Shown: positions 19,808 through 29,530, numbered from the stretch's first letter. The stretch is 64,000 bases of DNA from Macrotis lagotis (GCF_037893015.1 NC_133663.1:222235753-222299752), one strand, 5' to 3'. Notes: generated by a model not told the origin, from the letters alone. Numbers and translations: made by a program.

Positions 19808-21514
19808 TTACTTTCTTGGAAAAAAGGCAGCCAGCCGTTGCTTTTTGATTGGAAGAATGTGTATTTCCTGGGAGTTCATTTTCTTTAACTTTACACTCCG
19901 GTTTTTGATGGGTTTCCTAAGGGATTCTGCATTTTCCCTGGACTCTGCCTGGCCCTTGACATCATAACACTGTAGCACAGAATCCTGGGGAAGGTCTCTC
20001 TTGAAGGAAAAGTTTTTGGTGGACACCCCCGAGAGGCCTTTGATCTTGCCACAGAAAATCGTGGGCACTGCATCCTTGACGGAGACGATGACTTTGGCGG
20101 TCTGTGACGTGCTCACGATCTCAATGTTGTTCCCAGTCTTGGGCTCGCAGCCCGGGCGGCTGCTCTGGTCCACCAGCCACTTGGGCGGCTGCCTCAGGAG
20201 CTCGGAGGAGCCGGAGCAGCCGGAGCCGCCGGAGCCGCCGGAGCCTCCGGAGCCTCCGGAGCCGCCGCGGCTGTCTTTGAGGAGGCTTTCGTGGGGCTTG
20301 GGTTGGGAGAAAGGGATGGCGGTGCCTGCCAGTTTCTCCATTAAGGGAAGGGCTGAGCTGTCCATGGCTGAACTGGGACACCCGACTGCCTCCGGGAGAG
20401 GTCCAGAAGCTCCTGCCTTCCGCGAGGAAGAGAGGGATAGGTCCAGCGCGCTGTCTTCGGGGTGCGGCGGGGGGCTGGCCTCGCTTGCTTTAAGCAAGGG
20501 CATGGACTTCATGGAAAGGTCCAGGGCCTCGTTCTCGTTGCCCATTTTGATCACCGTGTGGCGGCTGAGTTGGGAAAATTCCCTCTGCTGGAGAAAACTG
20601 AAAGGCTTGATCTCTTCCTTCTCCAGAGGGGTCTGAGTTCCCTTACAGGAATACATCCCGAAGGAGGGAGGCTTGGGGAAGTCGGGGCTGAGTTTGGATT
20701 CAGAACTGTGGGGTACGGCGATAGGAATGGGGATGGGAATAGGAACTGGCACTGGCAAGGGCACAATCACAGGGTATGGCACCAGGAGCGTGGCAGGGGG
20801 GACCAGAGGAGACAGCGGCGAGCTAAAAGCCGGGGGAGGTGGCACGGTCGCATAATCTGGAGGGGGCTGACAAGGGGAAGAGCCCAAAGTCCCCTGGGAA
20901 GGAAACAAGTCCTGGAGAACAGCAGCAAACCCCGGTGTCTGAAATACTGGGGGCAGTACAGGCTCTTGGGGTTGACTGGGGGGTTTCTGATCTAGCAGCT
21001 GGGGCTGTCCCACAGGGGCAGAAGCTCCTTGGAAAAGATTGTTGTGAATGGGATTGGCAGGACAGGGAGCGCTCTGAGGCAAGACCAGCGGAGAATTTAA
21101 ATGTTGGAACACATGCTGCTCCAGGAGAACAGGCAGAGGCACCGGACCTTGGGTAGTCATGACATAGGGGGTGTTGTTGTTGGGACTGATCTGAGGTGTG
21201 GTGCTTCCTGCCACTTGCAGATGTATGGGCAGGACCACTGGGCTGTCCCCTAAGCAAATTGGCTGCAGTACCGTCGCTGCGACTTTCAGGGCTACCCCGC
21301 TTTGTGATTCTGCTGGAGGGGTCAGGATGGAAGGGGCTGGAACAGTCACCAGTGGCGAAAGTGCTTTTTTCATCAAGTCTGTTGAGTTGATATTCCATGC
21401 CTCAGCAGTGATCAACTGGGCCACCCCATTTTCCAGTTTGTTATTGGCCAAGGAGGGAGGAGAGCTGGTAACATCCATGGGTAGGTTTTGGGGATCCTTG
21501 TATAATTCCTCCAT
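19808..21514 (-). CDS. RAI2: RAI2, retinoic acid-induced protein 2
   Basis: A 568-residue nuclear co-regulator in one exon; human RAI2 is about 530. RAI2 recruits CtBP co-repressors through paired ALDLS motifs. Both are present: ALDLSMKS at residues 330-337 and ALDLSLSS at 356-363. The N-terminus 'MEELYKDPQNLPMD' and the segment around residues 25-160 match RAI2. A proline-rich region spans about 214-268 and ends in a PVPVPIPIPIPI run. A Gly-Gly-Ser tract at about 417-437 looks like a lineage expansion. The C-terminal block from about 473 to the end, with 'TIFCGKIKGLSGVSTKNFSF', basic 'RKPIKNRSVKLKK' (about 533-545) and 'LPIKKQR' (about 554-560), is strongly RAI2 and could include nuclear-localisation signals. 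The start is the ATG at 21512-21514, which has A at -3 and G at +4. The frame stays open upstream to a GTG at 21611-21613, but that codon straddles the splice acceptor. No frameshift or stop was seen. Confidence 0.95.
   Translation of the reverse strand: MEELYKDPQNLPMDVTSSPPSLANNKLENGVAQLITAEAWNINSTDLMKKALSPLVTVPAPSILTPPAESQSGVALKVAATVLQPICLGDSPVVLPIHLQVAGSTTPQISPNNNTPYVMTTQGPVPLPVLLEQHVFQHLNSPLVLPQSAPCPANPIHNNLFQGASAPVGQPQLLDQKPPSQPQEPVLPPVFQTPGFAAVLQDLFPSQGTLGSSPCQPPPDYATVPPPPAFSSPLSPLVPPATLLVPYPVIVPLPVPVPIPIPIPIAVPHSSESKLSPDFPKPPSFGMYSCKGTQTPLEKEEIKPFSFLQQREFSQLSRHTVIKMGNENEALDLSMKSMPLLKASEASPPPHPEDSALDLSLSSSRKAGASGPLPEAVGCPSSAMDSSALPLMEKLAGTAIPFSQPKPHESLLKDSRGGSGGSGGSGGSGGSGCSGSSELLRQPPKWLVDQSSRPGCEPKTGNNIEIVSTSQTAKVIVSVKDAVPTIFCGKIKGLSGVSTKNFSFKRDLPQDSVLQCYDVKGQAESRENAESLRKPIKNRSVKLKKMNSQEIHILPIKKQRLAAFFPRK
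20204..20266 (-). repeat. RAI2: GC-rich 9-nt tandem repeat coding a Gly-Gly-Ser tract in RAI2
   Basis: On the minus strand, units of GGCTCCGGA/GGCTCCGGC repeat about six times and encode (GGS)n followed by GCSGSS, residues about 417-437. It is far more GC-rich than the flanking genome and likely to vary in length. Confidence 0.85.
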
Positions 21515-21604
21515 TTTATGGGATTCGTGAGGTTTCACAGAATGAGAGTTTACATCGCTGTTTCTAGAATCCCCGTTGTTCTTGGTCCACCAACATAACT
21601 TGGC
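21515..21604 (-). other. RAI2: RAI2 5' UTR in the coding exon
   Basis: 90 nt between the splice acceptor and the ATG. It is open in the coding frame throughout but starts with no ATG, so I treat it as untranslated. Confidence 0.7.
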
Positions 21605-21625
21605 CTGAAACACAGAAATAGATTT
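21605..21625 (-). promoter_or_regulatory. RAI2: 3' splice site (acceptor) of the RAI2 coding exon
   Basis: On the minus strand 'TATTTCTGTGTTTCAG|G' gives a pyrimidine-rich tract and CAG/G, with the AG at 21605-21606. This implies at least one upstream, non-coding exon, outside the window or unrecognised within it. Confidence 0.8.
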
Positions 21626-21639
21626 TAAGCATGGTATAA

Positions 21640-22019
21640 ATCTCCATTAAAATAATATTCGCGACTGCTTTAAAAATTTCTAACACAACCCCTCCCCCAA
21701 ACAAAACAAAACCAAAAAACCCAATCACCCATCCTTTTAAATGTTTCCATATTTTAGTTGACTGCAGCCAGATTATCTATATATGTAAACATTACTGATA
21801 TCTCTTTTAATATATACAAATATACACAATCATCTGTGGGTGGAGGACACTAGTGAATTTAACAGATTATTGAACTATAAACACAGATGATTTAATGACT
21901 AAACTACTAAAGTCAAGTCAATGAAAAAATTAGAGCTTGGAATCTTTTGAATTCCCCAGGCTGGGACTCAGCTTCTCTGTTTAACCTCTTCAAGTCAAGT
22001 CCAGTCGAGTCAAGAAGAG
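21640..22019. other. RAI2 intron, no feature seen
   Basis: AT-rich, probably intronic, with no recognised repeat. Confidence 0.35.
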
Positions 22020-22264
22020 TCTTCTACTTAGCAGGTATTAGGTTAAGGGCTAGGAATACAAAAACAGGGGAAATAATAAAAAATAATAGCTAACATTCAT
22101 ATAATGCTTACTGTGGGTCAGCCATTGAGCTATACACAGGGGTTCAAAGTAAATCTCTATCCTCAAGGAGTTCACAGTCTAATGGTGGGACAACAAAAGA
22201 GATACAGGATAAATGGAAGGTCAGCTCAGAGGTAAGGCATAGCTTTAAAAGGGAGTGGGGGGAT
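22020..22264 (+). repeat. Dispersed marsupial repeat, split by a SINE
   Basis: 'aagggctaggaatacaaaaa' and 'ctcaaggagttcacagtcta' match the family at 10969. An inner piece at 22079-22135 looks MIR-like. The family continues after the SINE at about 22410-22455 ('gggaagggctttttgcag'). Confidence 0.55.
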
Positions 22265-22409
22265 GGGACAGCTAGGTGGTGCAGTGGATAGAACACTACT
22301 CTGGAGTCAGAAGGGCCTGAGTTCGAATTTGACCTCAGGCAATAATTGCATAGCTGTGTGACCTTGGGCAAGCCACAACCCCATTGCTTTAAATAAATTA
22401 AAAAAAAAA
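22265..22409 (+). mobile_element. Short tRNA-derived marsupial SINE (WSINE1-like)
   Basis: 'gggacagctaggtggtgcag', 'gagttcgaatttgacctc', 'gtgtgaccttgggcaagcc', then an A-rich tail. Its B box (gttcgaat) is close to the tRNA consensus. An imperfect duplication of 'tttaaaagggagtggg' type flanks it. Confidence 0.8.
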
Positions 22410-22743
22410 TTTTAAAGGGATTGGGAAGGGCTTTTTGCAGCAGAAGGTAAGATTTTTAACAACTTAAAAAAAACCTCAACAAACCCTGAAATATAAAACC
22501 CCAAAGTTTTATTCTATGTAACTAGATAATCCAGTAACGAGATGTTAAGATCACTCTTATTTATCCTCAGAAAGACAGCAATGTCTAGCTTTTTTGAAAA
22601 ATCAGGGGGGAAAGTTGATCCAAATCCTCTCTGGAGAGGGAGGGAAGGGGGTCTGGGCATTGAAAAGTATTTAAAAAAATTTTTTTATATCAATGAGTCT
22701 AAGCACCTGGGATGGCAATGCCTGAAACAAGTGATTTTGTCAT

Positions 22744-22792
22744 TGTGTGCGTGTGTGTGTGTGTGTCTGTGTGTGTGTGTGTGTGTGTGTGT
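22744..22792 (+). repeat. (TG)n microsatellite
   Basis: About 24 TG units with one TC interruption. Confidence 0.95.
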
Positions 22793-23186
22793 AATGGCAT
22801 ATTTCATCAGTTTTTCTTCCCAAGAATAAGAAATCTTTCCCCATAGTCTATCAGGCCAATAATGAGAAACAGATCTCTTATAAAGATGTAAAGAATATAA
22901 ATCATAGCTGGCTTACATTTTCTCTAATTAGCTAATCTGTCACCTGATTTTTCTCAAATTTTAACCTGACCTGAGAAGGCAGAGAAGAAGGAAGAAGAAC
23001 TTTTCCAGAGGAAGTGATTTTAAGGCTTGCAGAATTGTGGCACTTTTTGAAAACATGTGTCCCTAATTCACTAGGAGTTCTCAGGACCAGGATGACCCTG
23101 TGCTAATGTGTCTTTGAATTTTACTTTGTATACAAGGAAACAAGCACATATAGTTCCTAAAGTAAGGACTGTAGCCTGTGATACCA
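22793..23186. other. RAI2 intron, no feature seen
   Basis: Nothing recognised. Confidence 0.3.
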
Positions 23187-23200
23187 ATTGCTATGGCAAC
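23187..23200 (-). promoter_or_regulatory. RFX X-box-like palindrome
   Basis: Minus strand GTTGCCATAGCAAT differs at two positions from the ideal GTTGCCATGGCAAC X-box. Such sites bind RFX factors, but a match of this length can arise by chance. Confidence 0.3.
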
Positions 23201-23224
23201 TTGTCCATATTTAGCATTGTTACC

Positions 23225-23305
23225 ATGGAGAAGGCAGGGACCATGTCTAACTCTGGGATCTGTACAGTGCCTAGAGCCCTTGTTGATACTTAATAAAAGT
23301 TAAAT
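23225..23305 (+). repeat. LINE-2 3' tail
   Basis: 'aggcagggaccatgtctaac', 'gtacagtgcctagagcc' and 'ttgatacttaataaaagtt' are in sense L2 tail order. Confidence 0.6.
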
Positions 23306-23736
23306 AGTGACAGCATCAGTCTACATCTTCATCTGGAGAAATCCATATAAGACTTCTCCAATTCAAATTCTCTGCCTATCTGTCATGATTCTCACATGCA
23401 AAGAAATTATCTTGCCCCATTTCCACTGAAATTAGCAGCATCAGTTCCCAGCAAAATATGCATTGATCTTACAAATAAACCAACCCAAGTCTAGAGACAG
23501 AGAAGGAAATTAAAAAAGGTATTCTCTAAGGAAGAAACTTTTTTTAAATCTCTTTAGTGGAAGAACCCACAGGGAAGGGGAGTGGGGCTCAAGGGTACTG
23601 TCTAACTGTTTCTGGAGAGAAACAGGCAATTTTGGCACCCGGCAGCTGTCCATGCACATAACCAGGATTCCTGAGAAGACAATAGGGCCTGCCTAAATTG
23701 ATGATCTCTCCAGGAGGAAGCAAGATTAGCTAGTGG
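23306..23736. other. RAI2 intron, no feature seen
   Basis: Nothing recognised. Confidence 0.3.
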
Positions 23737-24000
23737 AAGTAGTAATAATAATAATAACAACAATGACAATAGTCAGGAAGATAATAACAAAACCAACAAT
23801 AATAGTATTTAATAAAGTACTTTGAGGTGTGCAAAGCACTTTACATAGGTTATCTCATTTTATGCTCAAAATAGCCCTATGAGGTGGATGTTAACATTGA
23901 TTCCATTTTACAGGTGAGGAACTGATAAAGCTTAAGTCTGAGGTAAGATTTTAATTTAGGTTTTCCTAAATTCAAGTCCAATATTTTAACCACGGTCTAG
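23737..24000 (-). repeat. MIR-like CORE-SINE with AAT/AAC-rich start
   Basis: A run of AAT/AAC units, then 'tgcaaagcactttacatagg', 'ttatctcattttatgctc', 'ttccattttacaggtgagga': antisense CORE-SINE order. Confidence 0.6.
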
Positions 24001-24263
24001 CAATTGGTTTATCTCTGTCCAGGAGTGTTAGATTATTTTGTTTACCTGTCTCATTTCTTCTGCAAGATTATAATCTTGAGAATAGAAAATTTATAATTTA
24101 GTAAGGGAGAAAGAAAATACTAACAATTCTTATTTAATGCCTTTCACACAAGGATCTAATAGGTTTTCAACTAGGCTATTGATCTAGACCAATGGTTCCA
24201 ATGTGCAGGGTCTATAGCCTAACCATTTTCAAATTTGGTGGTCCAGGCCCAACTAAGGGAGGG

Positions 24264-24287
24264 GTGTGTGTGTGTGTGTGTGTGTGT
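24264..24287 (+). repeat. (TG)n microsatellite
   Basis: About 12 TG units. Confidence 0.9.
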
Positions 24288-24694
24288 TGGGAGTTGATAG
24301 AACTAATGGTTATTTATTAAATGCCTTTTCAGTGCTGATAAATTTGCATGAAACATAGTTTATAGTCTAGGGTGGCTATGAGAACACAGGTTTCCTTTAT
24401 CAACTCAAAAATTTAGTACTGGGTTTCATTTTCCTAACTTGCCTCCTCTGCTGTCTTCACCACCCTGTACCTTAGCTTTAAAGTAAATTTTCTTAAAGGG
24501 GTAAGTGGTGATGAGAGTGACATGTAAGCTCAAATGTAGGTGACTTGGACAGTCATCTACAGCTGGAAGGGATGAGGAAAGATCAGAAGTAAAGAGGACA
24601 GGGAGCAACATATAGGAAGATTCATTCAGGTAGACAACTATAGTTTTTCATCTAGGAAACAGGAATAATATTTATAATACCTCCCTCCTAAGTT
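24288..24694. other. RAI2 intron, no feature seen
   Basis: 'atttattaaatgccttttca' near 24310 may be a scrap of the 10969-type dispersed repeat. Otherwise nothing recognised. Confidence 0.3.
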
Positions 24695-24798
24695 CCTGAC
24701 CTGGTTAGATGGTACATAAGATGGAGTGCCCTGAGTTCAATATTGATCACAGGTCCTTACTGGCAGGTTACTTATCCTGAGACTCATTCCCTCATCTG
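24695..24798 (+). repeat. SINE head fragment
   Basis: 'tggttagatggtacataaga', 'ccctgagttcaatattgatc' and 'actcattccctcatctg' are in sense SINE order. It is cut off by the opposed SINE that follows. Confidence 0.45.
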
Positions 24799-25021
24799 TT
24801 GTTGTTCAGTCACTTCAGTAGTATACAACAATCCACTTGAGATTTTCTTGGCAAAGACAATGGAGTCGTTTGGTATTTTCTTCTCTAAATCATCTTACAG
24901 ATGAAGAATCTGAGGCAAACAAAGTTAAATGACTTGCTGAGTAACATAGCTAGAAAGTGTCTGAGGCTGGATTTTAACTCATATCTTCCTGACACTAGGG
25001 CTTAGACTCTATCCACTAAGT
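24799..25021 (-). mobile_element. Long marsupial CORE-SINE
   Basis: 'ttgttgttcagtcacttcag', 'gattttcttggcaaagacaa', 'tgaggcaaacaaagttaaat' and 'agtgtctgaggctggatttt' give antisense order of the long family. Confidence 0.75.
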
Positions 25022-25749
25022 CTAAAAGTATACTATTTTTTAATTGTATTATTCCCCCAAAAAGTCCTATTCTAACTCAATCTTTCCTACAGCACCTATG
25101 AAGGAAGAATAGTTTCACTGGTTTGGTTAAGTAAAGATTCTAATAATAATTCTAAATCTATAAAAAGATTCTAATAATTCTAAAATCTTGCCTTGAGAGC
25201 CCTCCTCTCCCTTCCATGAGCTCCTCTTCCCCACTTTTTTGTCCTAAATCCTGGCCTTCAACCTACTACTTCATCATTCCCTAGCCCAGGTCACCTGCCC
25301 AATAAAAGGCAGAAAAACAGTCTTCTACCAAGCTGGGTGCATTGGAACCTCCTAGTCCACAGGCTAAGATGGTCCCTCTAGGAGACGGCACGGGCAGTCA
25401 TAAAGCTACAGTGACAGCGACAGAATAAAACTTAGCAAATGAAATTAGGGTTAAAAGGGCAAGTCGGGCTGTCCCTGGAGGATGAGCTAAGACTGCTAAG
25501 TAATGATTGGGGAGGAGGCTGGGGCTCATTCCCAAGAGCTCTGAAGCAAAGCTATTCATTAACTCTAGGCAGAGGCCCTGCAAAACCTCTTCAAATCAAA
25601 TAGGCGTCAAAAGAGAACCATTAACTAATGAACAGTTGCACCTTGTCAAGAAAAGGAGGTGCTAATTTGTTTCCTTGGTGGCAGAGAGTGGGTTATTTTG
25701 AGAGTATTTTTTTCCTTTTTTGAAATGGGATTAAATGAGGTCATCCCTC
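25022..25749. other. RAI2 intron, no feature seen
   Basis: AT-rich to about 25200, then moderately GC. No repeat recognised from 25200 to 25740, so this could be unique or conserved sequence. Confidence 0.3.
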
Positions 25750-25802
<53 letters not shown>

Positions 25803-25810
25803 CCCCCCCC
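25750..25810 (+). repeat. (CT)n microsatellite ending in C10
   Basis: About 24 CT units then about ten C. A purine strand of this type can form triplex DNA. Confidence 0.95.
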
Positions 25811-26189
25811 CTTCTGCTTTTAAAGTTACAACTAGGTAGATGAAGTCAATAATGTGTCAATCGAGATAGGAAGTTCTACCTTTATCTCTGATTTATTTGT
25901 TTGGAAATAATCTCAGGTTGACCTTGATCGTCTATAGCCATTACCCAGTCTGCCCTTTTCATCATCATTCCTCACTTGCTTCCCCCCCGCCACATCTATT
26001 CCCTTTCTTCTTGCTCCCATCATCTACAACTCTTCCTGCAGAGCAAAGATATCTGGGGTGGTTGATGTTTATGGAGTTCGTTGTGAATATTATGTAGTGT
26101 CTAGAGCCAGGCCTCTGGTTCCTATTCTCCCAATCCTGAATTCACATCTGGTCAGTTTTGGCTACTTCTCCCCTGATGGTTCCTAGGGA
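25811..26189. other. RAI2 intron, no feature seen
   Basis: Nothing recognised. Confidence 0.3.
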
Positions 26190-26409
26190 TAATCCTGAAT
26201 CAATTAATCAATCAGTAAACATTTATTGAACACTTATTTTGTACCAGATACTTTGTTAAATTCTGGGAGTACAAAAGAGAGGCAAGGGTGGGGGGGGCAA
26301 ACAGGCAAGAGGGACAAACAAGAGATTGAGTGTCCCATTACTGGAACAGTCAGTGTCATTGGATTTAAGAGTATGTGTTGGGGATTAAGGGTTAAGAAGA
26401 CTGAGAAGG
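26190..26409 (+). repeat. Dispersed marsupial repeat, left part
   Basis: 'cagtaaacatttattgaaca' and 'ttctgggagtacaaaagaga' match the 10969 family. The repeat resumes at 26574 after a SINE. Confidence 0.6.
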
Positions 26410-26561
26410 GGGCCACTAGGGGGTGCAGTGGATAGAGCACTGGCCCTTGAGTCAGGAGTACCTGAGTTCAAATTTGAACTCAGACACTTGATAATTACCC
26501 TAGTTGTGTGGCCTTTGGGCAAGCCACTCGATTCCATTGCCTTGCAAAAACTTAAAAAAAA
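26410..26561 (+). mobile_element. Short tRNA-derived marsupial SINE (WSINE1-like)
   Basis: 'ggccactagggggtgcagtg', 'gagttcaaatttgaactc', 'cattgccttgcaaaaactt'. AGACTGAGAAGG at 26398-26409 and AGACTGGGAAGG at 26562-26573 form a 12-bp duplication with one mismatch. Confidence 0.85.
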
Positions 26562-26573
26562 AGACTGGGAAGG

Positions 26574-26680
26574 TAAAAGGGGCAGGGTCATTATAAAGGG
26601 ATCTGAATGACAAACAGTAATTTTTTATTTGCTCCTGGAGGGCAATAGGAAGCTGCATTCAGGTACTAAAGTGATCTTCT
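26574..26680 (+). repeat. Dispersed marsupial repeat, right part
   Basis: 'ctgaatgacaaacagtaatt' and 'ttgctcctggagggcaatag' continue the element split by the SINE. Confidence 0.5.
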
Positions 26681-26815
26681 TAATAGGCAAATGAGATAAT
26701 GTCACACACTCTGTCTCCCTTTTCTTCCAATCCTCAAAGCCTTCTAAATAACTAGGGGAAGAATAGTTGCAGTTGCCTTCATGATATTTAAAGCCATTTC
26801 CTAAGAAAGGGAGAT
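26681..26815 (+). repeat. LINE-2 fragment
   Basis: 'gagataatgtcacacactct' and 'ccttctaaataactagg' resemble the L2 stretch that follows its coding region. Diverged. Confidence 0.4.
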
Positions 26816-26983
26816 AGAGAATTAGGTTAAGGAACCATAATATGTAAAGATGGAAATCTTTTGAGTGAATCAGAACATTAATAATACTAAAAACCAGAAA
26901 ATATAGTATAATGCTGAATTTGAACTCAGGAAGATAACTCTTCCTGACATCAAGCTAGCATTCTATAAAGAATTGATAGATTG

Positions 26984-26999
26984 TTTGTCCTTCATTTTT
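26984..26999. repeat. L1 target-site duplication (left)
   Basis: TTTGTCCTTCATTTTT is repeated exactly at 27925-27940, across a 925-bp L1 insertion. Confidence 0.8.
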
Positions 27000-27924
27000 T
27001 TATATTTAATTTATTTGCTTTTGAATTTTAAATTTTCCCCCAATCTCACTCCCCCCCCACTCCCCCCCCCACAGAAGGCAGTTTGATAGTCTTTATTTTG
27101 TTTCTATGCTATACACTGATCAAAATTTGAATGGGTTGAGAGGGAAATTATATGCTTAAGGAAAAAATAAAGTAGAGGAGATAGCAAAATTACATAATAA
27201 CTTTTTTAAAAAATTTAAGGTAATAGTCTTTGTGAATATTATGTTGTTCAAACTCTGCAATTCTTTCTCTGGATACAGATGGTATTCTCCATTGCAGATA
27301 TCCCAATATTGTCCCTGATTGTTTCACTGATGAAATGAGAAAGTCCATTAAACCCACATTGCTGTTATGGTACACAATGTTCTTCTGGTTCTGTTCATCT
27401 TGCTCAGCATCAGTTCATGCAACTCCTTCCAGGTTTCTCTGAATTACCATCCCTCCTGGTTTTATAATAGACCAATAGTGTTCTATAATGTACATTTACC
27501 ACATTTTGTTCAGCCATTCTTCAACTGATGGACATTTACTCAATTTCCAATTCTTTGCCAAAACATATTTTTATCTTTTTTTCATGATCTCTTCAGGGTA
27601 TAGACCCAGTCCAGTAGTGGTATTGCTGGATCAAAGCATATGCACATTTTTATTGCCCATTGGAAATAATTCCAAATTGCTCTCCAGAAAGGTTGGATCA
27701 ATTCACACAGCTCCACTAACAATGCATTAGTGTGCCAGATTTCCCACATCCCTTCCAACACTGTCCTTTCTGGTCATATTGGCTAGTCTGAGAAGTGTGA
27801 GGTGGTTCCTCAGAGATGCTTTAATTTGTATTTCTCTAATCAGTAAAGATTCAGAGCAATTTTTCATATGACTATGGATTACTTTGATTTCCTCATCTGT
27901 AAATTGCCTCTGTAAATTGCCTCC
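27000..27924 (-). mobile_element. 5'-truncated LINE-1, 3' UTR region
   Basis: The plus strand starts with the antisense poly(A) side, then C-rich text, 'agaaggcagtttgatagtct', 'ttcttcaactgatggacatt', 'ttgctggatcaaagcatatg', 'attgctctccagaaaggttg' and 'tgtatttctctaatcag'. This order is a mammalian L1 3' UTR in reverse. A 16-bp perfect duplication flanks it. No coding part remains. Confidence 0.85.
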
Positions 27925-27940
27925 TTTGTCCTTCATTTTT

Positions 27941-28250
27941 GAAGAAGACCATGACATCCGGGAGGTGAAGAATAGATAGAATACTGGATCTGGAGTCATG
28001 AAGACTTGAGTTGCTACCAGTTATTTGGTAGCTGGTGACCCTGGGCAAGTTATTTAACTTCTGTCTGTTATGACTTTCTTAAGTCTAAAATGGGAATAAT
28101 AATAATAATAATGATAATAATAATAACAATAACAATAATGAAAGTAATATCTACCTTCCAGGGTTGTTATGTGATTGAAATGAGCTAATATTTTCAAAAT
28201 CACTTTTCAAACCTTAAAGTACTATTCAAATGATAACTATTCTTAAGTTT
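27941..28250 (+). repeat. Interrupted dispersed element followed by CORE-SINE
   Basis: 'gaagaagaccatgacatccg' recurs in like form at 49190 and 62540, so the L1 above seems to have landed in such an element. From about 27965 a sense CORE-SINE follows: 'tggatctggagtcatgaaga', 'gaccctgggcaagttattta', an AAT-rich stretch, and 'cagggttgttatgtgattga'. Confidence 0.5.
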
Positions 28251-28261
28251 ATGATTATATA

Positions 28262-28362
28262 AATTGTCATAGATGGAAAACTTCTTGACTGTATTCACAG
28301 TTTTTAGTATAGTGCCTGGCACATTGTGAATGCTTTAATAAATATTTGCTATACTGAATTTA
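28262..28362 (+). repeat. LINE-2 3' tail
   Basis: 'atagtgcctggcacattgtg' and 'aatgctttaataaatatttg' are the L2 end. Confidence 0.6.
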
Positions 28363-28724
28363 TGAAGTTAATTTTTACACAATTTGTATCAGTGTACCCA
28401 CATCTTTCTGAGTTTTCCATTTTGTCCTAGGTTGTTTTCTCATATAGATCTATCTATATTTCTGCATGACTCCCTTGGTTGCCATTTCTAATGGTCATAT
28501 AAAGCTCCATTTAGCCACAGCATAATTCTGACGTGATTCTCCTGGGAAACTTTCAGAGTTTTCAAGTATTTGATTTTGGCCCCATGAATAAGGTCTGTCA
28601 TTGAAGGGAGTAAAATGTTGTCTGAGGTTTTAGCTCTCAGGGAGTTGCAGGGAAAGTAGAAGGGGGTTTGTGTTTAGAATTTTTTCAGTGAGATTTACAA
28701 ATTTGATACCTGGGCAATCAATCA
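28363..28724. other. RAI2 intron, no clear feature
   Basis: 'tctgcatgactcccttggtt' through 'aaagctccatttagccacag' may be an L1 3' UTR scrap. Not certain. Confidence 0.3.
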
Positions 28725-29065
28725 TTCAAGATTTTATTAAAAACTTAGCATGTGCTAGATACTGGAGATTCAAAGAATTATCAAAAAAGAGTTCCTACCT
28801 GCAAGGAACTCATTTTTCTATTGTGTAAATAACTAGGTACATACTAGATATATAACAGAGTAGGTAGAAGGTAACCTAAGAAAGGAAGGTATAAGTATCT
28901 GGTATAGGGGGAACCTGAAAAGATATCCTTTTTTAGAAAATGGGACCTGAATTGAATCCCAAAGGAAGCCAGGAAAACTGAGAGGCAGAGATGAAGAGGG
29001 AGAACATTATAGCTGGTGCAAAAGACAGAGAAAAGAGAAGGAATATAATGTCCAAAAAAACCAGC
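28725..29065 (+). repeat. Dispersed marsupial repeat
   Basis: 'aagattttattaaaaactta', 'gctagatactggagattcaa' and 'cctgcaaggaactcattttt' are in the same order as 10969-11305, followed by the family's purine-rich part. Confidence 0.55.
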
Positions 29066-29270
29066 AAAAGAAGCCCCAAATTCTTTCAAATGAAAGGGTT
29101 GGACTGGATGAATTCTGAGGTCCTTTTCTAAGCTAGATCTCTGATCTTAATATTAGCCACTATCATTTAGTCTTGATTACTCCCATGATTTTTGGTTTTT
29201 TGCTTTTTTTAGTGTTAAATCAATAATACCAGGCTGATTGGATAAATCCAATAGAAATACTTGAATCATA

Positions 29271-29530
29271 AGGGGGGCAGGTGGGTGACAAGGCAGATAG
29301 TGATGGGAAGAAAGACCTAAGTTCAAATCCAGCCTTAAACAATTACTAGTTTTATGACCCTGGGAAAGTCATTTACCCTCTGACTTTAATTTTCCTCATC
29401 TATAAAGTAGGGAAAATAGTAGCACCTACCTCCTGGAGTTGTTGTAAGAATCAAATGAAATAGTATTAGTATAGCACTTAACACAGTACTGAACATAGTA
29501 GGCACTTAATAAATGCTTATTCCTTCCCTA
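29271..29530 (+). repeat. CORE-SINE with MIR-like 3' end
   Basis: 'ggggggcaggtgggtgacaa', 'aagttcaaatccagcc', 'gaccctgggaaagtcattta', 'agtagcacctacctcctgga', 'gcacttaataaatgcttatt': a nearly full sense copy. Confidence 0.65.

Larger units (their letters stand above)
19425..21604 (-). other. RAI2: RAI2 terminal exon (5' UTR end, whole CDS, 3' UTR)
   Basis: The exon runs from the splice acceptor (first base 21604) to a probable cleavage site near 19425. It holds 90 nt of 5' UTR, the whole coding sequence and about 380 nt of 3' UTR. In other mammals too, RAI2 keeps its coding sequence in one exon. The 3' end is inferred from the AATAAA at 19444-19449 followed by GT-rich sequence. Confidence 0.7.

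Noticed and set aside
20001-20636. 211-codon plus-strand frame opposite RAI2 with Pro-Glu repeats
   Set aside because: It is the antisense shadow of the GC-rich RAI2 coding exon and its GGS repeat, with no independent protein character.
20462-21530. Other 100-190-codon frames on both strands across RAI2
   Set aside because: Alternate-frame shadows of a GC-rich, low-stop coding region.
21515-21613. N-terminal extension of RAI2 from a GTG at 21611-21613 giving 601 residues
   Set aside because: GTG is not a normal start, and the splice acceptor CAG/G falls inside this extension at 21605-21606. The downstream ATG has a strong context and matches the RAI2 N-terminus.
22265-22409. tRNA gene suggested by A/B-box-like text in SINEs
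   Set aside because: The copies carry only tRNA-derived promoter remnants, lack a cloverleaf and end in A-rich tails; they are SINEs.
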